Origin: Aliarcobacter lanthieri
GTDB taxonomy: Bacteria > Campylobacterota > Campylobacteria > Campylobacterales > Arcobacteraceae
NCBI RefSeq assembly: GCF_013201625.1
Contig: NZ_CP053839.1
Location: 1,302,001 to 1,366,000, forward strand
DNA length: 64,000 bases
Reading direction: 5' to 3'
Shown: one piece after another, positions 37,284 to 47,000 of the stretch
How the letters are laid out: each line of letters begins with the position of its first letter
Position numbering within the stretch: position 1 is the stretch's first letter
The notes under the pieces: generated by a model
What the model was told of the DNA's origin: nothing
The model's input: the letters and a program-made list of their open reading frames with translations, nothing else
Databases searched by the model: none
Program-made: the position numbers and the translations under genes

Positions 37284-38108
37284 CTAAAAACAATCATCTT
37301 TTTTTGATAATGTCTTTAATTCATTACAAGAGAATCCTGCTTCTTTTCTAGCACTAAAATTTAAATCCATCTTTCTTTTTGAACTACCAGGGAAAACTTT
37401 TTCTATTAATTCTAAATATGTGCTTTCTGGTTCTAAATTTAGTCTTTGACACTCATATTTAAACCAAATATCGCCTTTTTTTACATGATCAACTTCTTCT
37501 TTTAGTATAATTTCTAAGGCTTTTATAAATTTTGTATTAAACTCATCTTTATTTGAATTAAGTTTTTGCATAATTTTTGGATTTTGGTCAAGTCCATTTG
37601 CTTCTAAATACCTTGGAACACAAGCCATTCTACTTAAAAAATCTGGTGTTTGTTGCATAGCTTCAAAAAGATTTTTATGTACATCAAAATCTCCATATTT
37701 ACCACCTAATTCTTTTAATAATTCTTCTAGCATTAAAAAATGCCTTATTTCATCATTAGCAACTTCAAGCCAATCTTGATAATATTTTAGTGGCAAATTT
37801 TTAAATCTTAAACTAGCATCAAGTGCTAAATCAATAGCAGAATACTCTATATGTAAAATAGTATGAACTAAATACTTTTTACCTTCGATACTCTTAAAAT
37901 TCTTTATTTCAGGTAAAGCTGTAGGTTTTAAAATATTTAGAAATGTTGAATATGATGGTTCTTGTTCTTTTAAACTTGGTGGGTTATAATCATTAGTGAA
38001 GTGAAAATTACCACTTAAAAAATCATTATAGAAAATTCTAAATTTTTCTATCTTTTCATTTGGTAATCTTGTTAATAAAATATCTTCAAGAACCTTATAA
38101 TAATTCAT
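37284..38108 (-). CDS. DUF455 ferritin-like protein
   Basis: This 274-residue protein belongs to the DUF455 group of ferritin-like di-iron helical-bundle proteins. IEYSAIDLALDASLRF, NDEIRHFLMLEELL and EVDHVKKGDIWF carry the Glu and ExxH ligands expected for two iron atoms. Some relatives are tRNA hydroxylase-like, but the reaction for this group is not known. It is divergent from the hydrolase gene at 38163. Confidence 0.82.
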   Translation of the reverse strand: MNYYKVLEDILLTRLPNEKIEKFRIFYNDFLSGNFHFTNDYNPPSLKEQEPSYSTFLNILKPTALPEIKNFKSIEGKKYLVHTILHIEYSAIDLALDASLRFKNLPLKYYQDWLEVANDEIRHFLMLEELLKELGGKYGDFDVHKNLFEAMQQTPDFLSRMACVPRYLEANGLDQNPKIMQKLNSNKDEFNTKFIKALEIILKEEVDHVKKGDIWFKYECQRLNLEPESTYLELIEKVFPGSSKRKMDLNFSARKEAGFSCNELKTLSKKDDCF

Positions 38109-38127
38109 AGATTAACCTTTTTTTAGT

Positions 38128-38133
38128 TATAAT
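38128..38133 (+). promoter_or_regulatory. Probable -10 element before the metallo-hydrolase gene
   Basis: A consensus TATAAT in TTTTTTTAGTTATAATGG, 29 nt before the ATG at 38163, with AAGG as ribosome site. It would drive the hydrolase and the two GGDEF-like genes behind it. Confidence 0.55.
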
Positions 38134-38162
38134 GGAGTAATTTTAGCAAACTAAGGTTTAAA

Positions 38163-38759
38163 ATGCAGATTAAAGTTCATCCTATGGGTGATTATCAAAC
38201 AAATTGCTATATAATAACTATTGAAGGTAAAGATATCATAATTGATCCAGGATATGAAGCTACTACTTGGATTAAATATAATACTACAAATCCTATTGCT
38301 GTTTTAAATACACATGGTCACTTTGACCATATTTGGTCAAACCAAGAAGTAAAAGAACTATTTAATATAAGCTTATATACTCCAAAAGATGATGAATTTA
38401 TGCTAACGTTAAATCCTTATAATCTAGGAATGCCTCCTTCATATGCTGATATTTTAGTAAATCCAGATGAAGAAATTGAAATTGATAACATCAAAATAAA
38501 ATTCCACCATTTTCCAGGTCATACTCCAGGTTGTAGTGTTATAGAAATAAATGAAACTTTATTTAGTGGAGATTTTATTTTTAAAGGTACTATTGGAAGA
38601 TTTGATTTTCCAATGTCAAATGCAAAAGATATGAAAAATAGTATAAATAAAATTTTAAAATGGAATAAAGATTTCCATATCTATCCAGGACATGGTCAAA
38701 AAACAACTTTAAACAATGAAATAGAAAATCTTAGACAATGGGAAAAGCATATAAGATGA
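38163..38759 (+). CDS. Metallo-beta-lactamase-fold hydrolase (glyoxalase II-like)
   Basis: 198 residues. The zinc motif THGHFDH (HxHxDH) is near residue 43, with GHTPGCS, FSGDFIFKGTIGRFD and YPGHG supplying the further His and Asp ligands. This short form resembles the YcbL-type hydrolases, some of which cleave S-lactoylglutathione. Substrate not certain. Its stop overlaps the ATG of the next gene (ATGA). Confidence 0.85.
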   Translation: MQIKVHPMGDYQTNCYIITIEGKDIIIDPGYEATTWIKYNTTNPIAVLNTHGHFDHIWSNQEVKELFNISLYTPKDDEFMLTLNPYNLGMPPSYADILVNPDEEIEIDNIKIKFHHFPGHTPGCSVIEINETLFSGDFIFKGTIGRFDFPMSNAKDMKNSINKILKWNKDFHIYPGHGQKTTLNNEIENLRQWEKHIR

Positions 38760-39655
38760 ACCTATCTTTTGAAAATATTACAAATCTAAACCAAAAACTA
38801 ATTTCATTTGATAATAATAAATCATATATTAAAATATTTCATTTTTTAGAAGAAAATTTTAAAGTAGATTCAATAAAAATCTATATCAAAGAAAATGGTA
38901 AAAATAGAAATATTTTTGATAATTCTCAAGATAACAATCAGTTTTTTTATACACAAAAATTTAAATTATCAAATGAAATTGAACTAATATTTGGACTAAT
39001 TTTTTTAAATATTGAGAATTTGAAAAATATACAAAATAATGTAGAAAAGATAAATCTACTTTTAAAAAATTTTTCAAATATAATATATATAAAAATTTTA
39101 GAAAATAAGTTAAATAGTTCATTAATTATAGATAGTTTAACAAATTGCTATAATAGGACTTATTTAAACCATTGTATTCCACCTCTATTTAGTCTTGCAC
39201 TAAGAGAAGGGAATAAAATAGCTTTTTTAGTAGTAGAAGTTGACCATTTTAAAGCAGTACTAGATGAATTTAACTATGAAATTGGGGATAAAGTTATATT
39301 AACTCTAGCTAATGTATTAAAATCTCAAGTAAGAGAATCTGATTTAATTATTAGAATGGCAAATGATACTTTTTTTGTAATTTTACAAAATATTGTAAAA
39401 GAAGAAAATGCTCTACTTGTAGCAAATAAATTAATAGCTACTTTTAAAAATGAACAAGTAGTTGTAAATCAACAAACAGGGCAAGTTTTAATGAAAACTA
39501 TCTCTATAGGAATTACTTTTTATCCAAAAGATGGCTTAGATTTAGATACAATTATAAGAAAGTCAGATATTGCTGTAAGAGAAGCGAAAAATAATTCTAG
39601 AGGTAGTGCATTTTTATTTAACGAAGAAGAAACATCAAAAATTGAACTTTTTTAG
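38756..39655 (+). CDS. Degenerate GGDEF protein with intact c-di-GMP I-site
   Basis: The ATG at 38756 overlaps the hydrolase stop (299 residues). The N-terminal about 130 residues are unrecognised; the rest is a GGDEF fold (DSLTNCYNRTYLN, LVVEVDHFKAVLDE, ITFYPKDGLDLDTIIRKSDIAVREAK). The active loop is ANDTF instead of GGDEF, so no cyclase activity is expected. RESD, five residues before the loop, keeps the RxxD inhibitory-site pattern, so it may be a c-di-GMP receptor. The next gene is a diverged copy. Confidence 0.8.
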   Translation: MNLSFENITNLNQKLISFDNNKSYIKIFHFLEENFKVDSIKIYIKENGKNRNIFDNSQDNNQFFYTQKFKLSNEIELIFGLIFLNIENLKNIQNNVEKINLLLKNFSNIIYIKILENKLNSSLIIDSLTNCYNRTYLNHCIPPLFSLALREGNKIAFLVVEVDHFKAVLDEFNYEIGDKVILTLANVLKSQVRESDLIIRMANDTFFVILQNIVKEENALLVANKLIATFKNEQVVVNQQTGQVLMKTISIGITFYPKDGLDLDTIIRKSDIAVREAKNNSRGSAFLFNEEETSKIELF

Positions 39656-39662
39656 GGAACAT

Positions 39663-40637
39663 ATGAAAAATAGTATTTTAAATTTAATAAAAAGATCAGC
39701 AAGTGATCCAGAGTCTTTTGAAGCTATACAAAGCATTTTTAAGTTATATGAACAACTACAATATGCAACAAATTTAAACCAAGTTGCTGTTGATATTTTT
39801 GATTGGTTAGAAAGAGAATTTGATGTAAAGAATTTAGTATTTTCTCTATTTGATATCAATAAAAATGAAAAACTAGATGTATTATCAAGAGGAAAAGATT
39901 TTTTTTTAGATGATGATCTATCTCACTATTTTATAGTAAATACTCATACAAATATGAATGCTACAGTGTCTTTTTGTGCATCTTCAGTTGAACACTCTAA
40001 TTTTTTAGAAGAAAATTATAATACTATTGATTCAGCATTTTTTATAATATCTACAATAGTTCAAAACTCTATTTTAAAGAAAAATTTCATAGAATCAGCA
40101 TCTTTAGATTCTGTTACAAATGTTTTAACGAGACAATATATGATTGAAAATTTATCTTCTTATTTAAAATTATCAAATAATAAACAAAATGAAATTTACC
40201 TACTTATGATAGGTATTGATAGATTTAAATCAGTTATTGATGAATTTGATTATGAGATATCAGATAAAATGTTAGTTCAACTAGCAAGAGTTATTCACTC
40301 AAATATAAATGAATTTGATTTAGTTGGACGATTAGAGTCTGATACTTTTTTAGTATCAATTTTAAGTCATGAAGATGAACACCAAGCCTGTGAAATAGCA
40401 AAAAAGATAATCTCTGATTTTTCACAAGTTGAAGTTGTTGTAGATGAAAATAGTGGTCAAACTTTGAAAAAAAGTATAAGTATAGGATTTGAAAGATTTG
40501 AACTTAATTCTAGTAAAACAGTCAATGATGCAATAAAAAATGCAGATATAGCTTTATATGAAGCCAAAAATAAAGGTAGAGGGCAATTTTTTAAATTTTC
40601 CCAAATATCTACTATTAGTAATGTTGAACTATTTTAG
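39663..40637 (+). CDS. Second degenerate GGDEF protein
   Basis: The ATG at 39663 has AGGGA in front; earlier in-frame ATG codons lie inside the preceding gene. It has 324 residues, an unrecognised N-terminal half (FDWLEREFDVKNLVF) and a GGDEF fold (DSVTNVLTRQYMIEN, LMIGIDRFKSVIDE, IKNADIALYEAK). The active loop reads ESDTF and the I-site position reads NEFD, so both functions look lost. It is similar to its neighbour throughout and both end in ELF, which suggests a tandem duplication. Confidence 0.8.
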   Translation: MKNSILNLIKRSASDPESFEAIQSIFKLYEQLQYATNLNQVAVDIFDWLEREFDVKNLVFSLFDINKNEKLDVLSRGKDFFLDDDLSHYFIVNTHTNMNATVSFCASSVEHSNFLEENYNTIDSAFFIISTIVQNSILKKNFIESASLDSVTNVLTRQYMIENLSSYLKLSNNKQNEIYLLMIGIDRFKSVIDEFDYEISDKMLVQLARVIHSNINEFDLVGRLESDTFLVSILSHEDEHQACEIAKKIISDFSQVEVVVDENSGQTLKKSISIGFERFELNSSKTVNDAIKNADIALYEAKNKGRGQFFKFSQISTISNVELF

Positions 40638-41552
40638 TTATAAAACTTTTCTAGCTTTAACATAAACTCTTTTTGGTGCTGGATAACCTTCTACTGTTTT
40701 TGTACTATCTTCTTTATCTAAAAAGTCTTCTAAACTTTCATCAAAACTCCAAGGCGTTTTTCTTTGCTCACTAGATGTTGTAACTACTGTTGCTAATATT
40801 TCTATATTTTCAAATCCAGCTCGTTCAAGCCAATTCTTAAGTGCAGAAATTGTAGGAATAAAATATATATTTGGAATCTTTGAATATCTTTTATTTGGAG
40901 TTAAACATATTTCATCTTCTCCATCTATCATAAAAGTATCAATTAATATCTCTCCTTTACTATTTAATCCTCGAGCTAGTGATTTTAAAGTTCCAACAGG
41001 ATCTGCTCTATGATATAAAACTCCTAGCATAAAGATAAAATCAAATTTATGATTATAAAATTCTAAATGTTCAACTCCAAGCATTTCATAAATAATATCT
41101 GATTTTACAAAATGATTTATAAATTCAAATTGGTGTAAAGTCAAAGGTGAAGGATCAAATCCAACTAATCTTTTAGGACAATCTTCAAGCATTCTAAACA
41201 TATAATATCCATTGTTACATCCAATATCTGCAACAATTTTATCTTTTAAATTAAAATATGGTCGAATAAGATTATATTTTATATTACTTTGCCATTCACT
41301 ATCGATTTCTAAATCAAAAATTTTAAATGGTCCTTTTCTCCAAGGAATTAGCTTTTTAGCTGTTTTAAGTATAACTTCATACTCATCATCACTTAAATCT
41401 ACCCTATTCCCAATACTAAACCAATCACCATAATCTATATTTAAATCTTTTTTTTCTATTTTACAAGCTTCTTTTAGTTGTAAAAACCATGGTTCAACAT
41501 TTTTCCAAGTTCGACAATCGTCTTTTTTCTTTTTTAGCTCTTCTAAATTCAT
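40638..41552 (-). CDS. cmoB: tRNA U34 carboxymethyltransferase
   Basis: CmoB uses carboxy-SAM to turn 5-hydroxyuridine into 5-carboxymethoxyuridine at tRNA position 34. The SAM loop VADIGCNNGYYMFRM is near residue 115. WQSNIKYNLIRPYFNLK, MLGVLYHRADP and NWLERAGFENI are family segments. 304 residues, a little shorter than the 323 of Escherichia coli. CmoA is not in the window. It abuts the convergent GGDEF-like gene without a gap. Confidence 0.93.
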   Translation of the reverse strand: MNLEELKKKKDDCRTWKNVEPWFLQLKEACKIEKKDLNIDYGDWFSIGNRVDLSDDEYEVILKTAKKLIPWRKGPFKIFDLEIDSEWQSNIKYNLIRPYFNLKDKIVADIGCNNGYYMFRMLEDCPKRLVGFDPSPLTLHQFEFINHFVKSDIIYEMLGVEHLEFYNHKFDFIFMLGVLYHRADPVGTLKSLARGLNSKGEILIDTFMIDGEDEICLTPNKRYSKIPNIYFIPTISALKNWLERAGFENIEILATVVTTSSEQRKTPWSFDESLEDFLDKEDSTKTVEGYPAPKRVYVKARKVL

Positions 41553-41585
41553 AAATGCAATTATAGATAGTTTAGCTTAAAGTTA

Positions 41586-43337
41586 TTAAAAAATTTCAAC
41601 TCTATCTCTTCCACCTGCTTTTGCTATATATAAAGCTTTATCTGCATTTGATATAATCTCATCATAAGTTAGAACTCCTTGTTTATAAGAAGAACAACCA
41701 ATACTCATAGTTACACTATTTGGATAAGTAGAAAATTTATATTCTTTTATAGCTTTATTTAATTTTAAAGCCAATTCTCTTGCTCCTGTTAGAGGTGTTT
41801 CAGGGCATATAATCAAGAATTCTTCACCACCCCATCTTCCAAGGATATCAACATTTCTAATACTATTTTTTAAAATTTCTGCTGTCTCTTTTAATACATC
41901 ATCTCCTACTTGATGACCAAAATTATCATTTATCTTTTTAAAAAAATCTATATCTATAAGAATAATAGAAAAAATAGTATTATATCTTAGAGCTCTATCA
42001 ATATTTTCTTGTAAAACCTTATCAAGTTTTACACGGTTATATAATCCTGTCAATTTATCAGTAATAGATAAAGTTAAAAGCTCTTTATTTTTAAAAGACA
42101 ATTCTTTTGTTCTCTCTTCAACTTTTTGCTCTAATGAGTGTTGATACTCATGAATAGATTTTGCCATATCTAAAAAAGCATTAGATAAGATAGAAACTTC
42201 TAAAATTGAACTATTTACTTTAGATACTTCTTTATAATTTCTATTTTTTATTTTTACACTCTCTCTTACCAATCTATATATTGGTTTTACAATAATTTTT
42301 GAAAAATATAAAATAATTGGTATCATAAGAATACCTATTATTCCTAGAGTCATTACAAGTTTTAATGTTTGCATATGATACGGCTGTATCGTTTTTTTAT
42401 AATCAGCAAATAGTATTATATATTCATCTTGACTACTATTTTTTATAGGTATAATTTGTACAATATAACTATTATCTCTTAAATCAATTATCTTTATTTC
42501 TTTAAAATATAAAATATTTTCATAAGATTTAAAAAATTCTTCAAGTAAACTTTCATCTTTTGTAATAGAAGATATAGCCTGTTTATCATAGTTTCTAAAT
42601 AAAAATAAATCCATACTATTTTCATCAATATTATCTCTAAATAAATTTTTAAAATCTTCCATTAAAAAATCAATAGAAACAACATTTTCAGTATCAGCTA
42701 ACTTTTTAGAATAAGTTATTCCAAAAGTATCTATATTCGAAAATTTATATGGTGATGTTTTTACAGGACTTCCACTATTTTCTAATGCTAACTTATACCA
42801 AGGTCTTTTTGTAGCATCATAATTATTATTTAATTCAATTTTTTTTGAAGTTTGATTTAAATATTCATCATATAAATAAAGCTCTCTTTGTTTTATATTT
42901 TCACCATCAATTTTTATAAGTAGCCATTTGTCTGTATTTTTTGCATTATAAGTATCTCTTAAATTTTTATCTATGTCAAGACTTATAACTTCATAAAAAC
43001 TTCCATCACTATATCCTGTATATGCTGCATAATATTTTTTTTGTAATTTTAATATATCTACATAAGCTTTAAAATTTTCATCTTGTTCAATCTTATTCTT
43101 TTTATTTATAAAACTTAGCATTTCTATTGTATTAAAATTTGATTGTTCTGCACTTTTTATCGAAGATTCAACGTTATAAGCTAGACTTTCTAATTTAGTA
43201 TTAATACTTTTTTTGGCTAATTCATTATCTATATAAAGTAATTGTATCCCAAAAATAAAGATTAATAAAAATATTATAAATCCAAATAGAGATAAAACTG
43301 TTGTTTTTAATGATTTTTCTTTATTGAAAAAATTCAT
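41586..43337 (-). CDS. Membrane diguanylate cyclase with double-Cache sensor and HAMP
   Basis: 583 residues: a first helix (13-33), a periplasmic Cache region with YDATKRPWYKLA near 168, a second helix near 335, a HAMP-like linker, a coiled coil (LEQKVEERTKELSFKNKEL) and a GGDEF domain. The active loop is RWGGEEF with RNVD five residues ahead as the inhibitory site, so activity with feedback is expected. It lies 40 nt after the LuxR-type regulator and near the adhesin gene, consistent with c-di-GMP control of surface attachment (inference). Confidence 0.92.
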   Translation of the reverse strand: MNFFNKEKSLKTTVLSLFGFIIFLLIFIFGIQLLYIDNELAKKSINTKLESLAYNVESSIKSAEQSNFNTIEMLSFINKKNKIEQDENFKAYVDILKLQKKYYAAYTGYSDGSFYEVISLDIDKNLRDTYNAKNTDKWLLIKIDGENIKQRELYLYDEYLNQTSKKIELNNNYDATKRPWYKLALENSGSPVKTSPYKFSNIDTFGITYSKKLADTENVVSIDFLMEDFKNLFRDNIDENSMDLFLFRNYDKQAISSITKDESLLEEFFKSYENILYFKEIKIIDLRDNSYIVQIIPIKNSSQDEYIILFADYKKTIQPYHMQTLKLVMTLGIIGILMIPIILYFSKIIVKPIYRLVRESVKIKNRNYKEVSKVNSSILEVSILSNAFLDMAKSIHEYQHSLEQKVEERTKELSFKNKELLTLSITDKLTGLYNRVKLDKVLQENIDRALRYNTIFSIILIDIDFFKKINDNFGHQVGDDVLKETAEILKNSIRNVDILGRWGGEEFLIICPETPLTGARELALKLNKAIKEYKFSTYPNSVTMSIGCSSYKQGVLTYDEIISNADKALYIAKAGGRDRVEIF

Positions 43338-43377
43338 ACTTATCCTTAAATATTTATTTGTAAATATATTTTAATTA

Positions 43378-43965
43378 TTATATAAATAATTTTGTAAATG
43401 ATATCCTATCGTGAACATCTAGTTTGTTGTAAATATTTTTAATATGTTTTTTAACAGTATTTACTGATATATCCAACTCATAGCTTATTTCTTGATTTTT
43501 ATACCCTATTTTTAAAAATTCTGCTACTTTTTTTTCAGAAGAAGTTAGTTTTTCTAATATTTTATCATTAGCATTTTCAAATTTTGATATTTCTTTAATT
43601 AAACCTTGTGTTATATGTGGGAGGATCCATACATAATCATTCTTTACAGCTTCAATAGACGATTTAAAGAATGATAAACTCATAAAAGAGTTTCCATATC
43701 CATCTACTCCTAAATAAAGATATCTTTTAGCATTTAATATATTAGGTTCTCTTTCTAATAAAATAATTTTATTATTTTTATCTTTTATTTTTTTAAATTT
43801 TTGTATTTTGTTTTTTATATTCGTACAACTACTTAAAATCAAAATAGAATTTTTAATACTAAAAAGTTCATCTTCATTATATAATATAGATGATTCATTA
43901 TCTTGTATAAATTTTTCCCATCTTGAAATAAGAGCAATGTCACTACTAAAAAGTATAATTTTCAT
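43378..43965 (-). CDS. LuxR-type regulator with degenerate receiver (CsgD-like)
   Basis: The C-terminal 60 residues (LTSSEKKVAEFLKIGYKNQEI, VNTVKKHIKNIYNKL) are a LuxR-family helix-turn-helix. The first about 125 residues have the alternating pattern of a receiver domain, but the strand that should end in the phospho-acceptor Asp reads ILILSSC and the acidic pair is weak (SSD), so phosphorylation is unlikely. CsgD of enterobacteria has the same layout and controls curli and matrix. Downstream of the giant adhesin after a terminator. 195 residues. Confidence 0.8.
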   Translation of the reverse strand: MKIILFSSDIALISRWEKFIQDNESSILYNEDELFSIKNSILILSSCTNIKNKIQKFKKIKDKNNKIILLEREPNILNAKRYLYLGVDGYGNSFMSLSFFKSSIEAVKNDYVWILPHITQGLIKEISKFENANDKILEKLTSSEKKVAEFLKIGYKNQEISYELDISVNTVKKHIKNIYNKLDVHDRISFTKLFI

Positions 43966-44021
43966 TTAATTTTCTATCCCTACACTAATAATACATAATA
44001 TTATCTAATAATAATTAAGAA

Positions 44022-44058
44022 ATAAATAAAAAGAAGATTTTACTCTCTTTTTATTTAT
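44022..44058 (-). terminator. Terminator of the adhesin gene
   Basis: A 13-bp perfect inverted repeat (ATAAATAAAAAGA and TCTTTTTATTTAT) around an 11-nt loop. It overlaps the adhesin stop codon and separates it from the LuxR-type gene. Confidence 0.7.
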
Positions 44059-47000
44059 AATGGTTGTTCAATTTCTTGCTGAACTTTTACTTTAACAGTC
44101 GGATCTAATGTATTCGTATATTCATAATATCCATTAGTAATTTCAGATGATTTCAGCCATTGATTATCATCTGCAAATGTCACCTTATCCTTATTAGTTC
44201 CATTTCCACCACCTAAAATTGTAATATTTATCTCTCCATTTTCTTTTTTACCCATATCTAAAACATCTTTTAGCGTTAAGTTTAGCAGTTCATTTTTAGC
44301 ACCATTATTAGAACCCAAATTGATAGTTGTTATATCTTTTAATCCAATATTATAATTTTCTCCAGTTTTTATATCTCCAATATTATCAAAGTTCATATTA
44401 AGCTCTTTATCAAAAGTAAATGTTCCAGAAATAGATTTTATTTCTACAAGATCTCCAGATATATCAACTTTATTTGACTCATAGTTAGTACCAGTTAGAG
44501 GATTCCCACTTTCATCTAGTTCTTGTGTCCAAGCTTTTGCAGTTACACTAGTAGTAGCTTTTGTATCCATAAATTGGATTTTATTTATATCATCTACTTT
44601 TATACCTGAAATTGTCCATTTAGAGCCATCCCAAACTGCTTGATTTGTTAAGCTTCCATCTTTTAATTTAAACTGTGCATTTGAACTCAGTCCATTAAGT
44701 TCAAGATTCATAACCTCACTACCATCAACATCTTTCATATTTGCATTTAGTTGTAGATCTGCCCACTGGAATACATTTTTAGTAGCTTTTGTACCACTAA
44801 TACTTTCAAAACCATCTGCAACAGATTCTATTTTTCCAGTAGAATTTATAGTTTTTTCAATAGGAGTTGATAAATTTTGCTCATATATAGATAGACTAAC
44901 ATCAAAATTAAAAGTTCCTGCCCAGTTTTCTGGAGCGTTTACATATATTTCAGGGATTGTATTACTTCCATTTGTTGGGATTAACCATTTATTTACCCCT
45001 ACATTTACTTTATCCCCATTTGGATTTAAAGTATAGTTTCCAGTTGAAGTTCCAATATTTGTAGCCATTTTTAAAGTTGTGCCATCCATATACCAAACTG
45101 TCATACCATTTGGTATTTTATCTAATACTATATTTCCTAGAGTTTCAGATTTATCTGTTATTACTAGTGGAACAGTTCCATCTGTAATTGTTATTTTTAT
45201 TGGATTTGCAAGTCCTGCAATAGCTAAATCTTCTGTTCCTGTTGCTACAACTGTACTAGCATCTAAATTTGTATCAATAACGGGAGTTACAGTAATAGTT
45301 TTATCTCCTTTTGAGTCTAAAGTTACAGTGCTTCCTATTTCGTTATTTTGTACACTTACTTCAAACTTCACTTCACCATCTCTATTATTTGCTGATTTAT
45401 ATGTTAATCCATCTATATCTCCAACTGAAAAAACAGACTTATCGCTCTTTTGAATACTATACACAGTATTCCCATTTGAATCAGTAGATGTAGATGAAAT
45501 TATATACCCAGCTGGTACAGTAAATGTTCCATTAGTCCCACCACCATCTACTATATCTTTCCAAGTTTCAATAATAGTTATATTAATAGTATTTCCTAGC
45601 ACTGTTTTAGTACCATCACTTGGATTTGATAGATTTATATTTATAATACTTGTTCCATCTTCATTTATATTATTTGCTGTAATAGTTACAGTCATAGGGT
45701 CTGTTACAGGTGTAATATCATTTTGATGATTATTTATTGGTGTACCCTCTTTAAATGTACCACCATCCCAAGTAGAAATCATTGCACTAAATGTCATCTT
45801 TCCATTTATATCTCCACCTGTATTCATATCTTTTGGTGGAGTTACTATAACATTTGATAGTTTAGTCATAATATCTGCTGCATTTCCATTTCCTACAACT
45901 ACATAGAAAGTTTTTCCACCTTCAACATAAGAGTAATCATATCCAGTTACAACTGTTCCAGTAGGAAAATCTGTTATTGTTATAGCATAATTTCCATTGT
46001 CTGGATGTCCATTTTCAGCAGTTACAACTATTGATTTTCCTAGATTATATTCATCTTGTTTTCCATCAGTTTTTGGATCACTATCATTGTCTTCATAGAT
46101 AGTTGTTGGTTGTGTACTTAAATTAAATAGTGGTGGAGTTCCATGTCCAGTTCCTGGAGTATAATCGTGTCCTTTTTCAATTTTTATAGTTTGTGAATCA
46201 CTCTTTACTTCTGCATCTCCACTATCCTTTGTATAAGTTGTGATTTTTATATCTCTATCTTCAAAGTTTGAACCAGGATGTACTTTAAAAGTAATTTCTG
46301 ATGAAGCACCATCTATATTAAGTGCTTTATCAGTTGGATTATTTATAACCCAAATACCATTGTGTGGGCTTCCATTGTATCCATAATATGTAGCACCAAT
46401 AACTTCTACTCCTTGAGGTACACCACTTATAACTATTTCTTGTACAGTTTCACTACCATCTTTGTCATCACTTGTAGTTTTAAAAGATACTTTAAATTCT
46501 GCACTAGGTTCTTTTATAGTTACAGTTTTATCTGTAATAGTTACTTTTGAATTGTCTACAGTAGTTATAGTATCTAGAGTCAATTTAGGTATATCTGTAA
46601 CAGCTTTAATATTTAACTCATAATCAAAGTTTGATGTTTTTGTATCAGATACTCCATTCGCTGTATCTTTTACGATATATTTTACATCAAATTTGTAGTT
46701 TCCATGAGTATGTTCTGTTGTATTTAGTGCATATATATTTTCCCATTGAGCTTTTGTTAATTCATAATATCCATCTACATTTTGTATTAAAGTTGTTACT
46801 GCTACTTTATCTTCACCATTTCCAATATATAAAGTGAAATCTTTAGATAAAATATCAGAAGCTTTTATCATAATACTCTCTAAAGTTTCATCATTATCTC
46901 CATTTTTATGAGCAATATCAAAATCAACTTTAAATATGCTATCTTCATTTCCTGTTGTAGATTTAGAAATTTCAGCCTCTGCGACAGGTGATACAAACAA

